From Chinchilla lanigera (Eukaryota > Chordata > Mammalia > Rodentia > Chinchillidae), in contig NW_004955447.1 in NCBI RefSeq assembly GCF_000276665.1, forward strand, positions 13,647,175-13,711,174: a stretch of 64,000 nt of DNA, read 5' to 3'. Made by a program: the position numbers and the translations under genes. The notes under the pieces were generated by a model, which saw only the letters and a list, made by a program, of their open reading frames with translations, was not told where the DNA came from and ran no database searches. Below, piece after piece: positions 33,123 through 44,999 of this stretch (positions within the stretch are counted from its first letter, which is position 1; each line of letters opens with the position of its first letter).

Positions 33123-33979
33123 CTCTAAAAATGCCCTTAGCTCTGGGTGCAGCAAATGTATTTTCACCTACTACCTCTGGTGGTGGTGTGCCAGGAGTCT
33201 GTCCCAGGACCTGGCCCTTTTCTGGTTAGTGTCTGTAATGCTTCACTAACCCATTGCATTTTAGAGAGCCCTTTGATATAAGAGTTTTGATTTAAGGAGA
33301 CCTAAATAAACAAGGAAATTTCAATACCAACAGGGCAGCAAGAATTCAAAGGAAAGATATGGAGCAAATAGTGGGAAGAAGATACATTTTAACATGTGGT
33401 CTTTAACCAACTTGATGAATATCCAAGGAGTTTCTGCAGAAAAGCTGCTCTGAACCTCATTTTCAGTGAAGGTTTGGAAATGCAAATTCCATTGTAGAAT
33501 GTGGGAAACAAGGAGAGAAGATTTCACAAAATTTGGGGGAAGAAAAAAAAGCTCATTAATTAAAAATCAGAAAGCACAATGGCTTCAGTCCTCTTAAAAA
33601 CTGCACTCAAAGTCCAAAGATAACGATTCTTAGGGCTATGGTTCTCACACAGGCCTCATCTGACAGCTCTCATCACCAGATGTAGAGAGATGGGCAGGTC
33701 TTCAAAATAACTGTGGGGACAGTTTCTGTTATGTGGAGTGAAATGGAATCAAATGTATAAAAGTCCAGTTGAGTGTTCATGAGAGCTAAACTGGCACAGT
33801 AACCACACCCTAACGTGAAAGCAGCGCCTCTTGTTCAGTATATAAAACAGACTCCAGGGGTCTCAGCTTTCCAGAGGCAGAAAACAAAGTGAAAGGGCTG
33901 CACAGACACCAACAACGGCATTCAGGTGCTCTCTTCAGAAATAGCTAAGGACAGTGATGGAAGAGGAAGAATACCAGAG
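33123..33979. other. Unassigned sequence
   Basis: No gene or clear repeat. The minus-strand open frame at 33321-33527 has no recognisable product. Confidence 0.4.
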
Positions 33980-34780
33980 AAGACAGAGAAAACCTCAGAG
34001 CAGAAGACTTAAAAACCAAGTGAAAAATAGGTCAGAGCATAGTAGGAAACTAAAGAACAAGTACACTGTAATAGGAGTTCCAGAAAAGGAAATTGGGTAA
34101 AAGGGAGAAGGAAATTATTTAATAAATAATTCAAAAATGCTCCTAAGAATTCTTTAAAACCTGGGCCTCTGCAATGAAAAGACCCACAATATGCACATTG
34201 ATGCAGACAAACCCATATCATAGAATTTTAGAGCAGGAGAGGAAAACAGAAGATTCTACAGTTTCCTGAGAAGAAAAAATAGCTCATGTGAAAGGAAGTC
34301 AGAATGCCTTCAGACATCTCACAGTAATACTGGAATAGAAAATATAGTAGGGAAATATCTTCAAATTTTGATATAAAATGAGCTTCTATCTATAGTTCCA
34401 TAGTCAGGCAAACTATCAGTCAAATGTGAGAGTAGAATCAAATTATGTTTAGATATTCAAAGCTGGAAAAAATATTTACTTCCTATGCAACATTTTGTAG
34501 GAAGCTACAAAAGGATGTCTAACTACATGAGAGGGAAAAACCCTGTAGGACACACAAAAAAAAACAAAAAACAAAAAAAAAATCCATGCAAAGGAGAAGA
34601 AAAGAGAATCCCAGGATTACGGCAGACAGCTGCATTTGAGGAGGGCCCGCAGTTAAACTCACCCAGATGGCTTGATGGAGAAAGTGCTAGAAAACTTTCT
34701 TCTTCGTTTCCTTCTGCCTGGGTGACTTATGACATCCTCAAGAAGTTCTGCTTGGTGTACGTTCCAGATCTGAAAACTGC
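33980..34780 (+). mobile_element. Ancient LINE fragment (L1/HAL1-like)
   Basis: Word order 'gatgcagacaaacccatatcatagaatttt', 'aggcaaactatcagtcaaatgtgagag', 'agatattcaaagctgg', 'tttgtaggaagctacaaaaggatg' follows an old mammalian LINE family. An A-rich run at 34556-34590 is included. The exact family (old L1 or HAL1) was not determined. Confidence 0.5.
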
Positions 34781-36099
34781 CTAACTTGAAACTGGATTCA
34801 GAAAATACAGTACAACCCATAGTCTCTGACCATATTCTTACTAAAATGGTTCATCTCTGGCTGTACACAATCCTGCCAATAATTATGGTGAGCCCTCCAC
34901 GGCCAGTTCACAGTCACGCCCACTGACCTTCCCGGAAGGAGTACCTCTCTAACCGAAGAGGCTGCAGTCAGACTACTACCTGGAAACACCACTCAGCTGT
35001 TCTTCTTCTGAAAAGTGGCATCTTTCAATAGTAAAGTTGCCCATTCCACAGGTGGGTTTCCATGTGCTATTATCATCTTTCCCTTTCTTTTATATGTAAA
35101 CATGGAAAAATAATGGATTAGAAAGTTGAGAATGGAATAGAAAGGCCAACATCTTTGGGGATAGAGATCAGTCTGATCTTGGTGGTGTATCTCTCAGAAT
35201 TCAGTTAGTGAGATAGAAAATAATTTGCTACAGTACCAACAGAGGAGACTAAACACAGGAATTAGAAGGGGAAAAGAATACAGAGGAAACACTGAGGCAG
35301 ACCAGAGATGTCAACTGCAGCAAAGACCCACCGTCTTAGGTCTGGGAAAACAAAAGAAAGGTATGGTGTTAGCAAAATCTAGATGTACAAAGGGGGCCTG
35401 CTAGGAGTGTGCCTAGACATTCATGAAGGGAGCCCCCTCTGTGAGTCCATGGAGCCCCTGCTGCTGCTCTGGGATTGCCAAAAGAACAGGGATATTCAGG
35501 TAAACTGCCACTAATGAGACCAGCACTGGCAGAAATGGGGGAAATTTCCTTCTCTCCTCCCATGCGCTACTGCTGAAACCACCCAAGATGCCATCTGCTA
35601 AAGCATTCTGGGAAACAACATTGACCGAGTTACAGCCCCCAGCTCTGGGATCTCCAGCTCCATAGGGAAAGCAAATTTGTTGCTTAGGAAGAGAGATAAA
35701 TATCTAGTACAAGTAGGGACATCTGAAGACAAGCCTAAAAATGAGAAAGGTCTTACCCTTGCTATGTCCTTTGAATGTTTTATAAGAATATCTCCCTACT
35801 GAAATTTAAAATTTAAAAATGGCTAAAGAGAAGTTGTAGGTTGATCATCAAGTAAAGTATCCTTATATTTATTCAACCATTTGTGAAAAGAAAACTGTTT
35901 CTTAAGAAAGACACCATTTTCTCCTACACTGTGTAGTGCCCATTATAGCATAGTAGAGCACAAAGAAATTTCTAAATAACTCTAATTTAGAATGGAAAAT
36001 TTACAGTGAATAAGTAAAAACAGAAAAATGCAAAGTTACAACATAGAAAAGTCTGTCAGCCAGATTTTTGATGTGCGTTGTTCATGACAGGCAATGCCA
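34781..36099. other. Unassigned sequence
   Basis: No gene or repeat recognised. Confidence 0.45.
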
Positions 36100-36290
36100 A
36101 GATACAGCCAGAAGGACCTGGCCTTAAACCTCTGCCTGTCGCTCCCTAATTGTGAAGTCTTGACTTGAGTTGCTTCATCTTCTGAAGGCTCCATTTCCTT
36201 ATCTATCCTATAGAGAAAATTTCCTACATGAAAATATGGAAGCACCATAAGTGAGAATATACTAGACAGTAGTTGTCATTAAAAGCGCAT
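36100..36290 (+). mobile_element. MIR: MIR SINE fragment
   Basis: 'taattgtgaagtcttgac' and 'ctccatttccttatctatcc' follow the MIR core ('...agctgtgtgaccttggg', 'cagtttcctcatctgt'). Confidence 0.55.
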
Positions 36291-36859
36291 GAGATATTAA
36301 AATTCTATAAATCGTTGAAACATTTAAAAATTTTTGAAACAGATAAAAATGCATCACCTGAGATGTTTATTTCTCTAGACCAGAACTGATGTTACAGATT
36401 TTTCCTACACAAAACATACAAGAACTGGCAAAAAAATGATTTGTTCATTGGAGATTTGATGCTGCTATTTGAATATATCTGTTTTTTAGAAAGTATATTA
36501 TGCTATGTGCTGTGCTAATCTCTGCCTGAGAAAAGCATAGCTGATTGTCTCACACAATCACAAACCCAGGACACCTCAGCACAAACATAAGCAAAGTGTG
36601 TTTTTGGCTTTTGGAATGCCACTGCTATTTGCAGAGACTAGTGATGTTTATCTGATGCTGAGACAACAGAAATTACTTCAGTCTTTGTTCAAATATCATT
36701 TTGGATGGCTGTATGTCAGTTTTCTTTCCTTCGCTGGCATGCTTTCCAGCCCTGCACAATTCTGTCGTATTGTCTGAGACTTGGCTTCCAGCTCTCCTTA
36801 CTTTTCCTCTTTCGCTTTGTAGCTACCCACTGCCTTGCCTGATGCCTAACTTAAGGTGA

Positions 36860-37225
36860 GGGTTTAGACCTAAAATGTTCCCCAGAATTCTTGTTCTGAA
36901 GGTGTGGCTGCCAGTAACAGGCTTTTGCAAAGTGATTGGATCATAACAGCTCTAACTTCCTTGGTGATTTTGTACACTGATGGACTCATAAATTCATGGC
37001 ATTGTTAAGAGGTGATGGAAGCTTAGGAGATGGGGCCGGGTTGAAGAGCTGGATCCTCTCCCCTCTCCTCTCTCTGTCCTCCCTCACTTTCCCCGCTTCA
37101 TTGAAGAGCAACAGAACCAGTGACCATGAACTGGAACCTCGGACATCGTGAGTCAGAATAAGCGTTTTCTCCTATAAACTGTTATTCTGAAGTATCTTGT
37201 CAGAATGACAGAAAACTGACCAATC
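36860..37225 (+). mobile_element. MaLR-type LTR remnant
   Basis: 'tttagacctaaaatgttccccag', 'tggactcataaattcatggc', 'gaggtgatggaagcttaggagatgggg' and the final 'gagtcagaataagcgttttctcctataaac' have the order of MaLR LTRs (MST/MT-like). No internal sequence. Confidence 0.6.
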
Positions 37226-37975
37226 CCTTCAGAGTATATATCCTTAAAATCACTAGAAATAGTGTTATACTGAGGCCTAACTGTTAGTAACTCACCTTTT
37301 CATTCTGCAAGTATTTGTTGAATATATTCTATATATCAAGTTTAGATTCAAAAGTAAGACAAGTTGCTTGTCCCCAAAGATGCCTTAAAAAGGCAATAAA
37401 CACAGAAAATGAAAATATACAGAAAAAGACAAAATTTTTCAAAAGAAGTATCAGAGAGTTAAAGAAATTGGATAGAATTTTGGGCTCAATTTTATATCCC
37501 TAGCAAATGAAGAAATTTTAGCAGTATAAATGTTAGCTATTCTCTATTCCAGGGTATACATATGCCTGTATAATTTCACATTCTTCCTTTTACCTCAACT
37601 CCATTGGCTTTTGTGAGTGTATTATATGTTTAAATGTATGTGTGCTATCTGTTTGAGTTCAGGTTGTTGTTGCATTACTAATATTATTGTGTTGCTTACT
37701 TAGTATTTTCTGTTCTTTGCAACATAAGTACATGAATTTGCTAAGTACTTTTCACCCTATGCTGCCAAAAAAAAAACTAGAAATCCTGGGTTATGGGAGG
37801 GTTTACCCTGAATCAAATTGTTCTTGGTCACCAACTTACAATCAAAATTCTACCAGCTCAGTGAATAGTACAACTCACAATGCCTTTTTGACAAAAATAG
37901 TTTAAAAATAAATTGAATTTGAAACATAGAGAGGTTCAATAACCTAATACAGGGTTTCTTCGCTGTCCTACTTGT
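37226..37975. other. Unassigned AT-rich sequence
   Basis: No gene or repeat recognised. Short open frames 37315-37503 and 37687-37905 have no family resemblance. Confidence 0.45.
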
Positions 37976-37990
37976 ATATCACTGATTCTC
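37976..37990. repeat. Target-site duplication of the short ID, left
   Basis: The word atatcactgattctc; an identical copy lies at 38075-38089. Confidence 0.95.
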
Positions 37991-38074
37991 TCGGTTTTTT
38001 TTTTTTTTTTTTTTTTTTTTTGGTACCAGGAATCGAACTCAGGCGCTTCTGCCGCTGAGCTATATCCCCGGCCC
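37991..38074 (-). mobile_element. ID: Short-form ID SINE (tRNA-derived)
   Basis: Minus strand: starts GGGCCGGGGATATAGCTCAG (A box), then GCGGCAGAAGCGCCTGAGTT and a B box GTTCGATTCCTGGTACC, and ends in 27 A. Compared with the ID at 60430, about 21 bases of the anticodon/variable region are missing. Flanked by perfect 15-base duplications (atatcactgattctc, 37976-37990 and 38075-38089), so it is a clean insertion. Confidence 0.95.
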
Positions 38075-38089
38075 ATATCACTGATTCTC
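38075..38089. repeat. Target-site duplication of the short ID, right
   Basis: Identical to 37976-37990. Confidence 0.95.
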
Positions 38090-39312
38090 ACAATAGCTGT
38101 GACTTGCAGACTGCAGAGATATTCGCATAGATCCGACACTACTTGCTGCAATTCTTGTTATAGTTTCCAATCATGAATGAATATATCTGAGATGAAGATT
38201 CACACTAATAAGTATAATTAGATTATAGCCATAAATTATTAAGCATCTGAAATTTGGCAGGAATTACAACAGCTTTTAATGATTTTAATCAAATTTCTAC
38301 GGCAAGTTCTGTTGACAAAGAAAACCAACATCTATACTACCATAAAAACAAAAATGCCCGATTTGGGGGAAATGCAATTTTGAACTATTTTTTATTTACA
38401 GAAACTACCTATGGTGTAGAGCATGATAAATCAAGCTAATGAATTTATAGATAAATCAAACTAGTTAGTGAATGCCCTGCCTGAGGTACTTACCAGCTTT
38501 TTTTGAAAAGAACACCTAAAACCCACTCTGAACAGTTTTAAAGCACACAATATATTGTTACTAACCACAGTCACTGTGATGAACCATCAATCTCCTGAAC
38601 TTACTCCTCATGTAGAATGAAAATTCTCTGCACTTGACCAAGGCTCAAAAACTAAATTTTTTATTAAAAATGAACTGCAAAGAGTCAAAGCAAGAAAGGT
38701 AAATTCTGTAGTTGCCAAAAACAAAAACAGAATACATAGTAGTAGCAGGACACAGGTCTAATGCAACTTAGGGTATTTGAGTTAAGATTGCAACAGAAGA
38801 AAATTAGAGTCTTTCAATAAAGTCAGAAATCAGACAAAAAAATCCACCTCCTGTGACCATGACAAGAAAATAAGCCGACAGTCCTGAACCTTAGATGGAA
38901 AAAGTCTACCTCAGGAAATAAGATTGCCCCGCCTACATCATCCAAGTGTATGAGAGCCAAACGCTTTTGTTACCTGCAAAAAGACCCTGGTGTCGAACAT
39001 GATAAATCAACCTCGAGACAGACAAGCAACATACCAACCTGTCTAGGATGAGTAAGCATGTGGGTCTACCTGAAGAAATTCGCAGCATCAACAGGCTCAG
39101 CTCTATAAATCAAGGATTATACAAAGTCCTAGCAGTGAATATAGTGAGCTGATATAAATTATAAAGAACCTAAGAAAACACATCGTCCTGACTAGTCAGC
39201 AGAGGCTGCAGAATCATCAACAACGGGGCATTTCTAAATAATATAATTACCATTTTATAACAACCAATGAGGCACGAGAAAGAAACAAAACTGCAAAGAA
39301 ACAGTATTATAA
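38090..39312. other. Unassigned AT-rich sequence
   Basis: No gene or repeat recognised. Two similar words (gtgtagagcatgataaatca near 38414 and gtgtcgaacatgataaatca near 38991) are the only internal repetition noticed. Confidence 0.45.
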
Positions 39313-39830
39313 ATTGGGCAATCAAAATATATAGTGTATGTGTAAAGTAAAAAATGTATTACAGCAAAAAACAGGGTGTCATAATCCCCCTCAGGACACA
39401 CCCCCTCGCTTTAAATACATGTACCCCTTGTTCTTGCCGCTTCCTGAAGCTACTCTCTACGTCCTCTTTTGTTAAGGTCAGAAATGCAGGAAATGCTGCT
39501 GTGGAGTGCCAACAAATGGAAAGGCAGATCTTAAAAACATTACAGTGTGTCGATTCTCTGCACTTGGTGCCATGTGAATTCTGACTCTTCCTCGAAGTCA
39601 AAATGACCGTAAAAGATAAACATTTTGAATGAATTCAGTTCACCAAGCCAGCCACAGCAGCGCAACTAAAGACACTCACAAAAGAGGGCTTCCTTGGCTC
39701 AGAAAGTGACAAAAATGATGAGATACATGTGCTCTAACAAGGGTAATATTTTGAGGAGAATTAATGGAAAAGTGTTCTTCATGATAGTAATTTTTAAAAT
39801 TTAACATTCACCACATCTTTCAATTGCTCT
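39313..39830. mobile_element. Mariner-derived palindromic element, copy 2
   Basis: Same organisation as 9318-9770. Minus strand: from about 39500 down to 39380 the text 'TLTKEDVESSFRKRQEQG' and on is a mariner transposase C-terminus. Plus strand: from about 39545 to 39770 'LHLVPCEF', 'MTVKDKHFE', 'PATAAQLKTLTKEGF' and later 'YFEEN' are the same C-terminal region, with stops. The two coding tails point outward. Flanks left and right (for example 'atcaaaatatata' and 'gcagcgcaactaaagacactc' region) align with copy 1. Confidence 0.65.
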
Positions 39831-39990
39831 TTATAGAAGGTAGATGTGGTAAACAAATTTTAAATTTAAAATTATAGTTATTGAATTTTTAAAAATTTAA
39901 TCACCAAGATAAACAAGATTCTCCAGAAAAGAGAATCCTTATGCAGAAAAGAGTTTTTAGGAATCTCCAGTGATAGAGTTTTTCCCCTAG

Positions 39991-40394
39991 TGTAATTCCT
40001 GTAGAGTCGTTGTGGCACCACCTACTGGAGACTATATGCCATGACCAATATGGCACTGGCCTCTAGAGACCATGTGCTAACCCCCACCCTTCTTCCCAGA
40101 GTCAAATTACGACTTCCTACTCCCCTTTATGTAATATCCTGTTTCATTTTCCCACACTCCCACCCAGTGCTAGCCTGCTACGTCAGTGAGCCCACCCCCT
40201 AAACCCGGCCTCTAGTCTGACCATGTATAACCATTGTCCCCTCTGCCCAACCCCCAGAAGACTTCCCAGCCTTTCCACCGAAAGTAGTCTCTGTAGTCTT
40301 CTCCGTGCCCTATAATAAAAGAATTTTATTGTTTTATTACTCTCTGTGCCGCCAGCCAAACACCTTTTATCCAGGTTGTATTTAGGGGATTACA
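39991..40394 (+). mobile_element. Solo LTR, 404 bp
   Basis: Starts TGTAATTCC and ends GGGGATTACA, which form matching inverted ends. It contains a TATA-like 'gtataa' (40226-40230) and a poly(A) signal AATAAA (40314-40319) in the expected order. No coding sequence follows. No clear flanking duplication was found, so the insertion is old or recombined. Unrelated by eye to the LTR at 20865. Confidence 0.7.
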
Positions 40395-40419
40395 GAGAAA
40401 GGTATCAAGGTTAAGGGAC

Positions 40420-40770
40420 TGTCTTGGTTACTTTTCTCATTGCTAAGACAATATACCTGACACACACAATTAAGGAAGGAAAGGTTTATTTAGCTCACTG
40501 TTTGTGGAAGTTTCAGTCCATACTCGGCTGGCTCCAAGGCAGGGTGGCACATGGCAGAGGGGCAACATTTCACAGTAGAAAATAGCAAAAGCAACAAGAG
40601 CAAAAGGGAGAAGCTGGGGCAAGCAGCCTCTTTCCCTCCCTTACATTGTATGCAAACTATGGATGCACGCACACCCATAATTCCAACACTGGACCATGAA
40701 TCAGTCATAAACTCTAGAAGCCGCCCCCTGACTGCATGAGGCCTTGGGGGGACATTCAGACCAAACTATA
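40420..40770 (+). mobile_element. Rodent hAT-like (URR1-type) repeat, copy 3
   Basis: 'tcttggttacttttctcattgc', 'ggaaaggtttatttagctcactg', 'ccatactcggctggctcc' and 'ctgcatgaggccttggggggac' match copies 2 and 4. An imperfect 8-base duplication may flank it ('taagggac' at 40412, 'atagggac' at 40771). Starts 26 bases after the solo LTR. Confidence 0.75.
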
Positions 40771-41035
40771 ATAGGGACATAAAAGAGGGAAGGAAGTTTC
40801 AGTATGCATTTGATTAGCATACTAAGTGGGGAGGACAGGACACAATAAATGCTTCACAAGATGTGGGCTGAGTGATTTTCAGAGCTGAAAGAAGGCACAG
40901 GAAAGTGTAGGTCATGAAAGAAATTAAGTGCTTAAGCCTGGATTTTACCATTGTGCTGTGTACTACATCTTCAGCCAAACTTACAATGCACAGCTAGCAT
41001 TTATTTATCTCCTATCATTCGCACGTCAATTCATG

Positions 41036-41249
41036 TCGGTGGCTCTCAACCCCCAGAAGTTATTTAGCTATGTCTGGAGATCATATGCAGTTGTCACAGC
41101 TAGTGGCAGAGGGAGAAGTTGTTTGCTACTGTCATCTGATGGATAAAAGCCAGGGAAATAGCTAACCACTCTCCTACCACACAGAACAGCTTTTACAAGG
41201 AAGAAGTGTCTGGCGCAAATAGCAATAGTGCCCAGATGAGAAGCACTGC
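41036..41249 (+). mobile_element. hAT-type MITE
   Basis: Inverted ends GTGGCTCTCAAC / GATGAGAAGCACTGC and internal words 'atgtctggagatcatatgcagttgtcaca', 'gccagggaaatagctaacc', 'agtgtctggcgcaaatagc', 'aatagtgccc' match a well-known old mammalian hAT element (cagtggttctcaac...gttgagaaccactg). Family name not assigned. Confidence 0.75.
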
Positions 41250-41420
41250 TTTACATATACTGACATTAATACTCACAACCCAGAAGCACATATTAATCCT
41301 GATGGAGACACTGAGGTCAAAGAGCTTAAGTCCTTTGACCAAGCCTGTATACAGTTAGTAGAAAATAAAGCTGGGGTTTAAATCTGTGTTGGGCTCATTC
41401 CAAAGCTCATGGACTTCAAA
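41250..41420 (-). mobile_element. MIR: MIR SINE fragment
   Basis: 'tactcacaacccagaagc', 'ggagacactgaggtcaaagagcttaag' and 'gctggggtttaaatctgtg' are the complement of MIR. It directly follows the hAT element. Confidence 0.75.
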
Positions 41421-44400
41421 TTGTATTTTCTAAAAGAGTTCATCACAGCAAAGACTGTGACTGCGAGTGATTATTGTAGACGCAGCACCATAGCGGTACA
41501 GAAACTCGCCATTCCACTCCAGCGCTACCTGAGAAGGTCGCCTGGGCTCAGCACACCAAGCTGTGTCCCTTCTCCTTCCTCACGTTCCAGCTTTGCACAG
41601 CTGCATAACCTGTGGTCAAAGAGGGGTGGAGGTAAGTTTCTGCTCCTTTAAATATCTCTGTGTAGACTGTGTGCTCACCCTCACATTAGTGCTGCCTGAC
41701 AGGCTGAGTACTGTGGCCTAGAATGTGGAATCTACTCTGCTTTAAGGACGCTCTGGGTCCCCTTGACTGACATCCACTCCTCCATGAGAATGCCTGGAGA
41801 GTGAATGTTTGGTGTTCCCGCTCGCACGTTGAAAGGCCCCTCCAGATGGCCTGTTTTCTTGTTGGTACAGCCTGAAGACATGCATAAATCAGCAGCAAAT
41901 TTGATAATAGGATACAACATTTGGAATCAAACCAATCCACCAACACCACCATGCTGTGCTTCCCGGCCATGCTTTGATCTCTTAAATCACAGTGAAACTC
42001 ACTCCAAAATAAAGACATGTCTAAATATGCCATTCTAATTCTATTCCTAAAATTAAATTTTTGAACACTTTTCAATCAAACAAATGTTTTATTATTCTGT
42101 GTATAAGTTATATATGTTATCGTTATTGTGGAGAGTTTAAGAATCTCACAAGAAACAGAAGTACATTCCAATGTAATTCTTCCAACATTAGAAAGATTAT
42201 TCTTTTAATTGATAGAGCTGCTTTCTTATCTTTTCACAATCTTTTCCAGATGCAGTTCGTCTTATTCCATAATTTTTCTTATTCCTGTTTTTAGACACGG
42301 GTTTCCTTGGAAACTGGACTTCTAATGGACTTTAGCTACAAACAAGCTAAAAAATTGCCTTTATTCATTTATCATTTCATTGTAATTAAATCTTCTATAT
42401 GATGTGGCCTGTTCAAATGTATGGTATCCTGTTTCCATGGTAACAGAGATTTTCTACTATCCCTAGTTTGAAATGCCTTCACAGTATTTCTTGATTAACT
42501 CATGAGCCCAAAATTGCATTTTGTAAACTTACATGTAGTGGATTTATAAAGAAAAGGCTCCAAAAAAATTATCTTGTTTTCCATTTCTTTAGAACTTGCT
42601 TTTGTTTTTATGATTCTTTTTCCTGATATGCTGCCCTCCCAAAGCAACATAATTTTGTACCGGTAGGAAAAGCAAAATCCACTACTAAATTTAACAAGCC
42701 CTATCATTTTTGTGGTTGGATTGCCATCTACAGTTCTTAATACCCAGTGGCTGAGAGAAAAGAAGGCCAAGTACCTCACTCCTATAAAATGAAGAAAGCA
42801 CAAAGGACTGAAGCAACAATTTTCACTTTTTCTTTGCTAATATTTTTAGTAATCTCTAGATATTGCTATTCTACTAAGAAAGGGAATAACATATTTTCAT
42901 TTTTTTCTATCAGTGTATGCCTTTGTTTAGTCCAAGAATTTCAGAACAATTTAGAAGGGCTGCAACTATAGATCATATCCTCAACACTGGAATAAAATTG
43001 CAAATCTATAAATCCCTCTATTGCATTAGTATCATATTAACAAAGCTCCTATTCTGTCTATAGAATAATAAGAAATAACAATCACACATAAAATCATCTA
43101 GTCATTCAATAAATATGTATCTGTCACCCAACATGGCCAGTGCTCTTAATCCAGGCTCCTGGCAGTCCCAAATCCTAATAGCATCCAATTTGAAAGCTCA
43201 TGGTTTAAAAGATTCTCTTAGTTTTCAGTGCTGTTAGGACTAAGCTAAAGTAATATTTATATGGAAAGTTATTTCTGAAACCACAAACTGAAGTAGTTCA
43301 AGACTAATCACAGGAAGAATGAGTAGTGAAAATCTATCTTAGGTCAGACTGACCTACTAAATCCCATTTTATGAGCACTTTATTAGAACTTCAAGCCAGA
43401 GAAGGATCATGTGCTGTCCTCTATGCCTTCCCTCATCCCCTAAATGTATGGGTATAATTCATGCACACTTAAGTCGTTGATAAAATTAGAAATCTCCTAG
43501 AATCCTAACTAGGAGGCTGATTGGAATAAATTAAAGTACATCTCTTTATATCTGTTTCATGACAATAAAAAAAGATTGTAGCACTCAGTTTACAAGGCTG
43601 TCATAATAGATGATGAGAAAAAATACAGAGGTTGGTTTTATAAACTATCAAAGTATGGCAATGTTCATTACCAATTCTGCTGAGGATATCAGTGATGTGT
43701 AGCAGAAATAAACGCTTGAATCGGCCAGATACTCAGTTTAGGTGGCCAGGAGCTCCACACTGAAGAGAAAAGGAAGTCAGAGTTCAGCAGTGACTGAGCC
43801 TCAGCACCAGCCCCTGTTCAACTTCTGCTCCTGCTGTCAGTCTCCCCTTTGGGAGAGAATCTGTCACCTCTACAAGAGCTCAGCACACACCACTGCTTTT
43901 ACACTTCAACCTCACTTCTGCATCTGAGTGGACCTTAACACTTTCAAGTCACTGACTGCAAACACAGTGAAGATCAAAAAGGGAATGTGGTCAAATCTGG
44001 TCCCTCTCCAGAAGCTGAAAAGTAAAAATAAATTATGCATGAATAAGAAAACTCTCCACTGACAAACAACTGCAAAATTGTTCTGTCCTTTCATATGTGT
44101 TATTTTGCAGAAATCCTTTAAAAAGGGGGGAAAGAGAAAAAGACAAATCTCTGTTGCTTTGTTAATAATCAAATAAAGGACAAAAACTATTCACCTCTAG
44201 AGACACATCAAGCAAGCATTTACAATGGGAAACAAAACTCACGTGCATGGTGGCCTCTTCCTATTCTATCCTTCAGAGGAAAAACCTGAATGAGAAAGCA
44301 ATTCTGCAGTGGTAAAAAATGGACAGGAAAAATGAAAATAAAAATATTTAGTGTTCACTCATTTTATTATAAAAATAATTATTTCTGTTTTTTTCCTACA

Positions 44401-44999
44401 TAGATGAAATATTCCTGAAGACCAGGAGAAGAGAGGAGGGATCCCACAAGGGCATGAGAAATGTTCTATATTTTGATCAAGGTGGGAGTAAGGTTGGAAA
44501 ACTCATCAAGCTGTATTTCTAAGGTTACACTTTACCTAAATTACATAGCAATTTTTCAAAACTGGAAAGAAATATTTTCCCACTCAGAAACATGGGACAT
44601 AAACCAATCATGGTGGGTCCGTAGTTTACCATGATGATTTGTTTGAAGAAGACTTGATGAGCTTTGTATTTCCAAGAAAATAATGTGCTAGAGATCTGCA
44701 GTATGATAAATTTTGATTTCCCACAACACAATAGAGGGAACTATTCGATTTGTTTTTATCAAGCCCATAGAGAGATGTTTCATTATTGAGCTAAATCTAT
44801 GCTGTTACAATATTCAATTGAGATATTTTGCTGTGCTTCTTCTAGGGAGGTTTTTTAGTCGATATCTATGGCTTCCTGTTACTACTGCTGGAACCAGAAA
44901 ACAACCACAGCCCAAAAGATCTCGCCTTTGCAGTGATAAGGGGGCTTATGGAAGGATTCAAGTGGCTGAATAGAGAAGTTCACTGACTGATGAAAGTTG
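41421..44999. other. Long unassigned stretch, no gene found
   Basis: Scanned on both strands: no coding exon series, recognised repeat or RNA gene. Several 70-130 codon open frames (for example 41686-42075 minus and 42495-42803 minus) lack family resemblance and have no neighbouring splice structure I can support. Some ancient repeats may be too decayed to see. Confidence 0.4.

Noticed and set aside
37991..38074. tRNA gene
   Set aside because: The A and B boxes are present, but the anticodon region is deleted and an A tail with target duplications shows it is an ID SINE.
41686..42075. 129-codon minus-strand frame
   Set aside because: No recognisable product, and no supporting exon structure or composition change.
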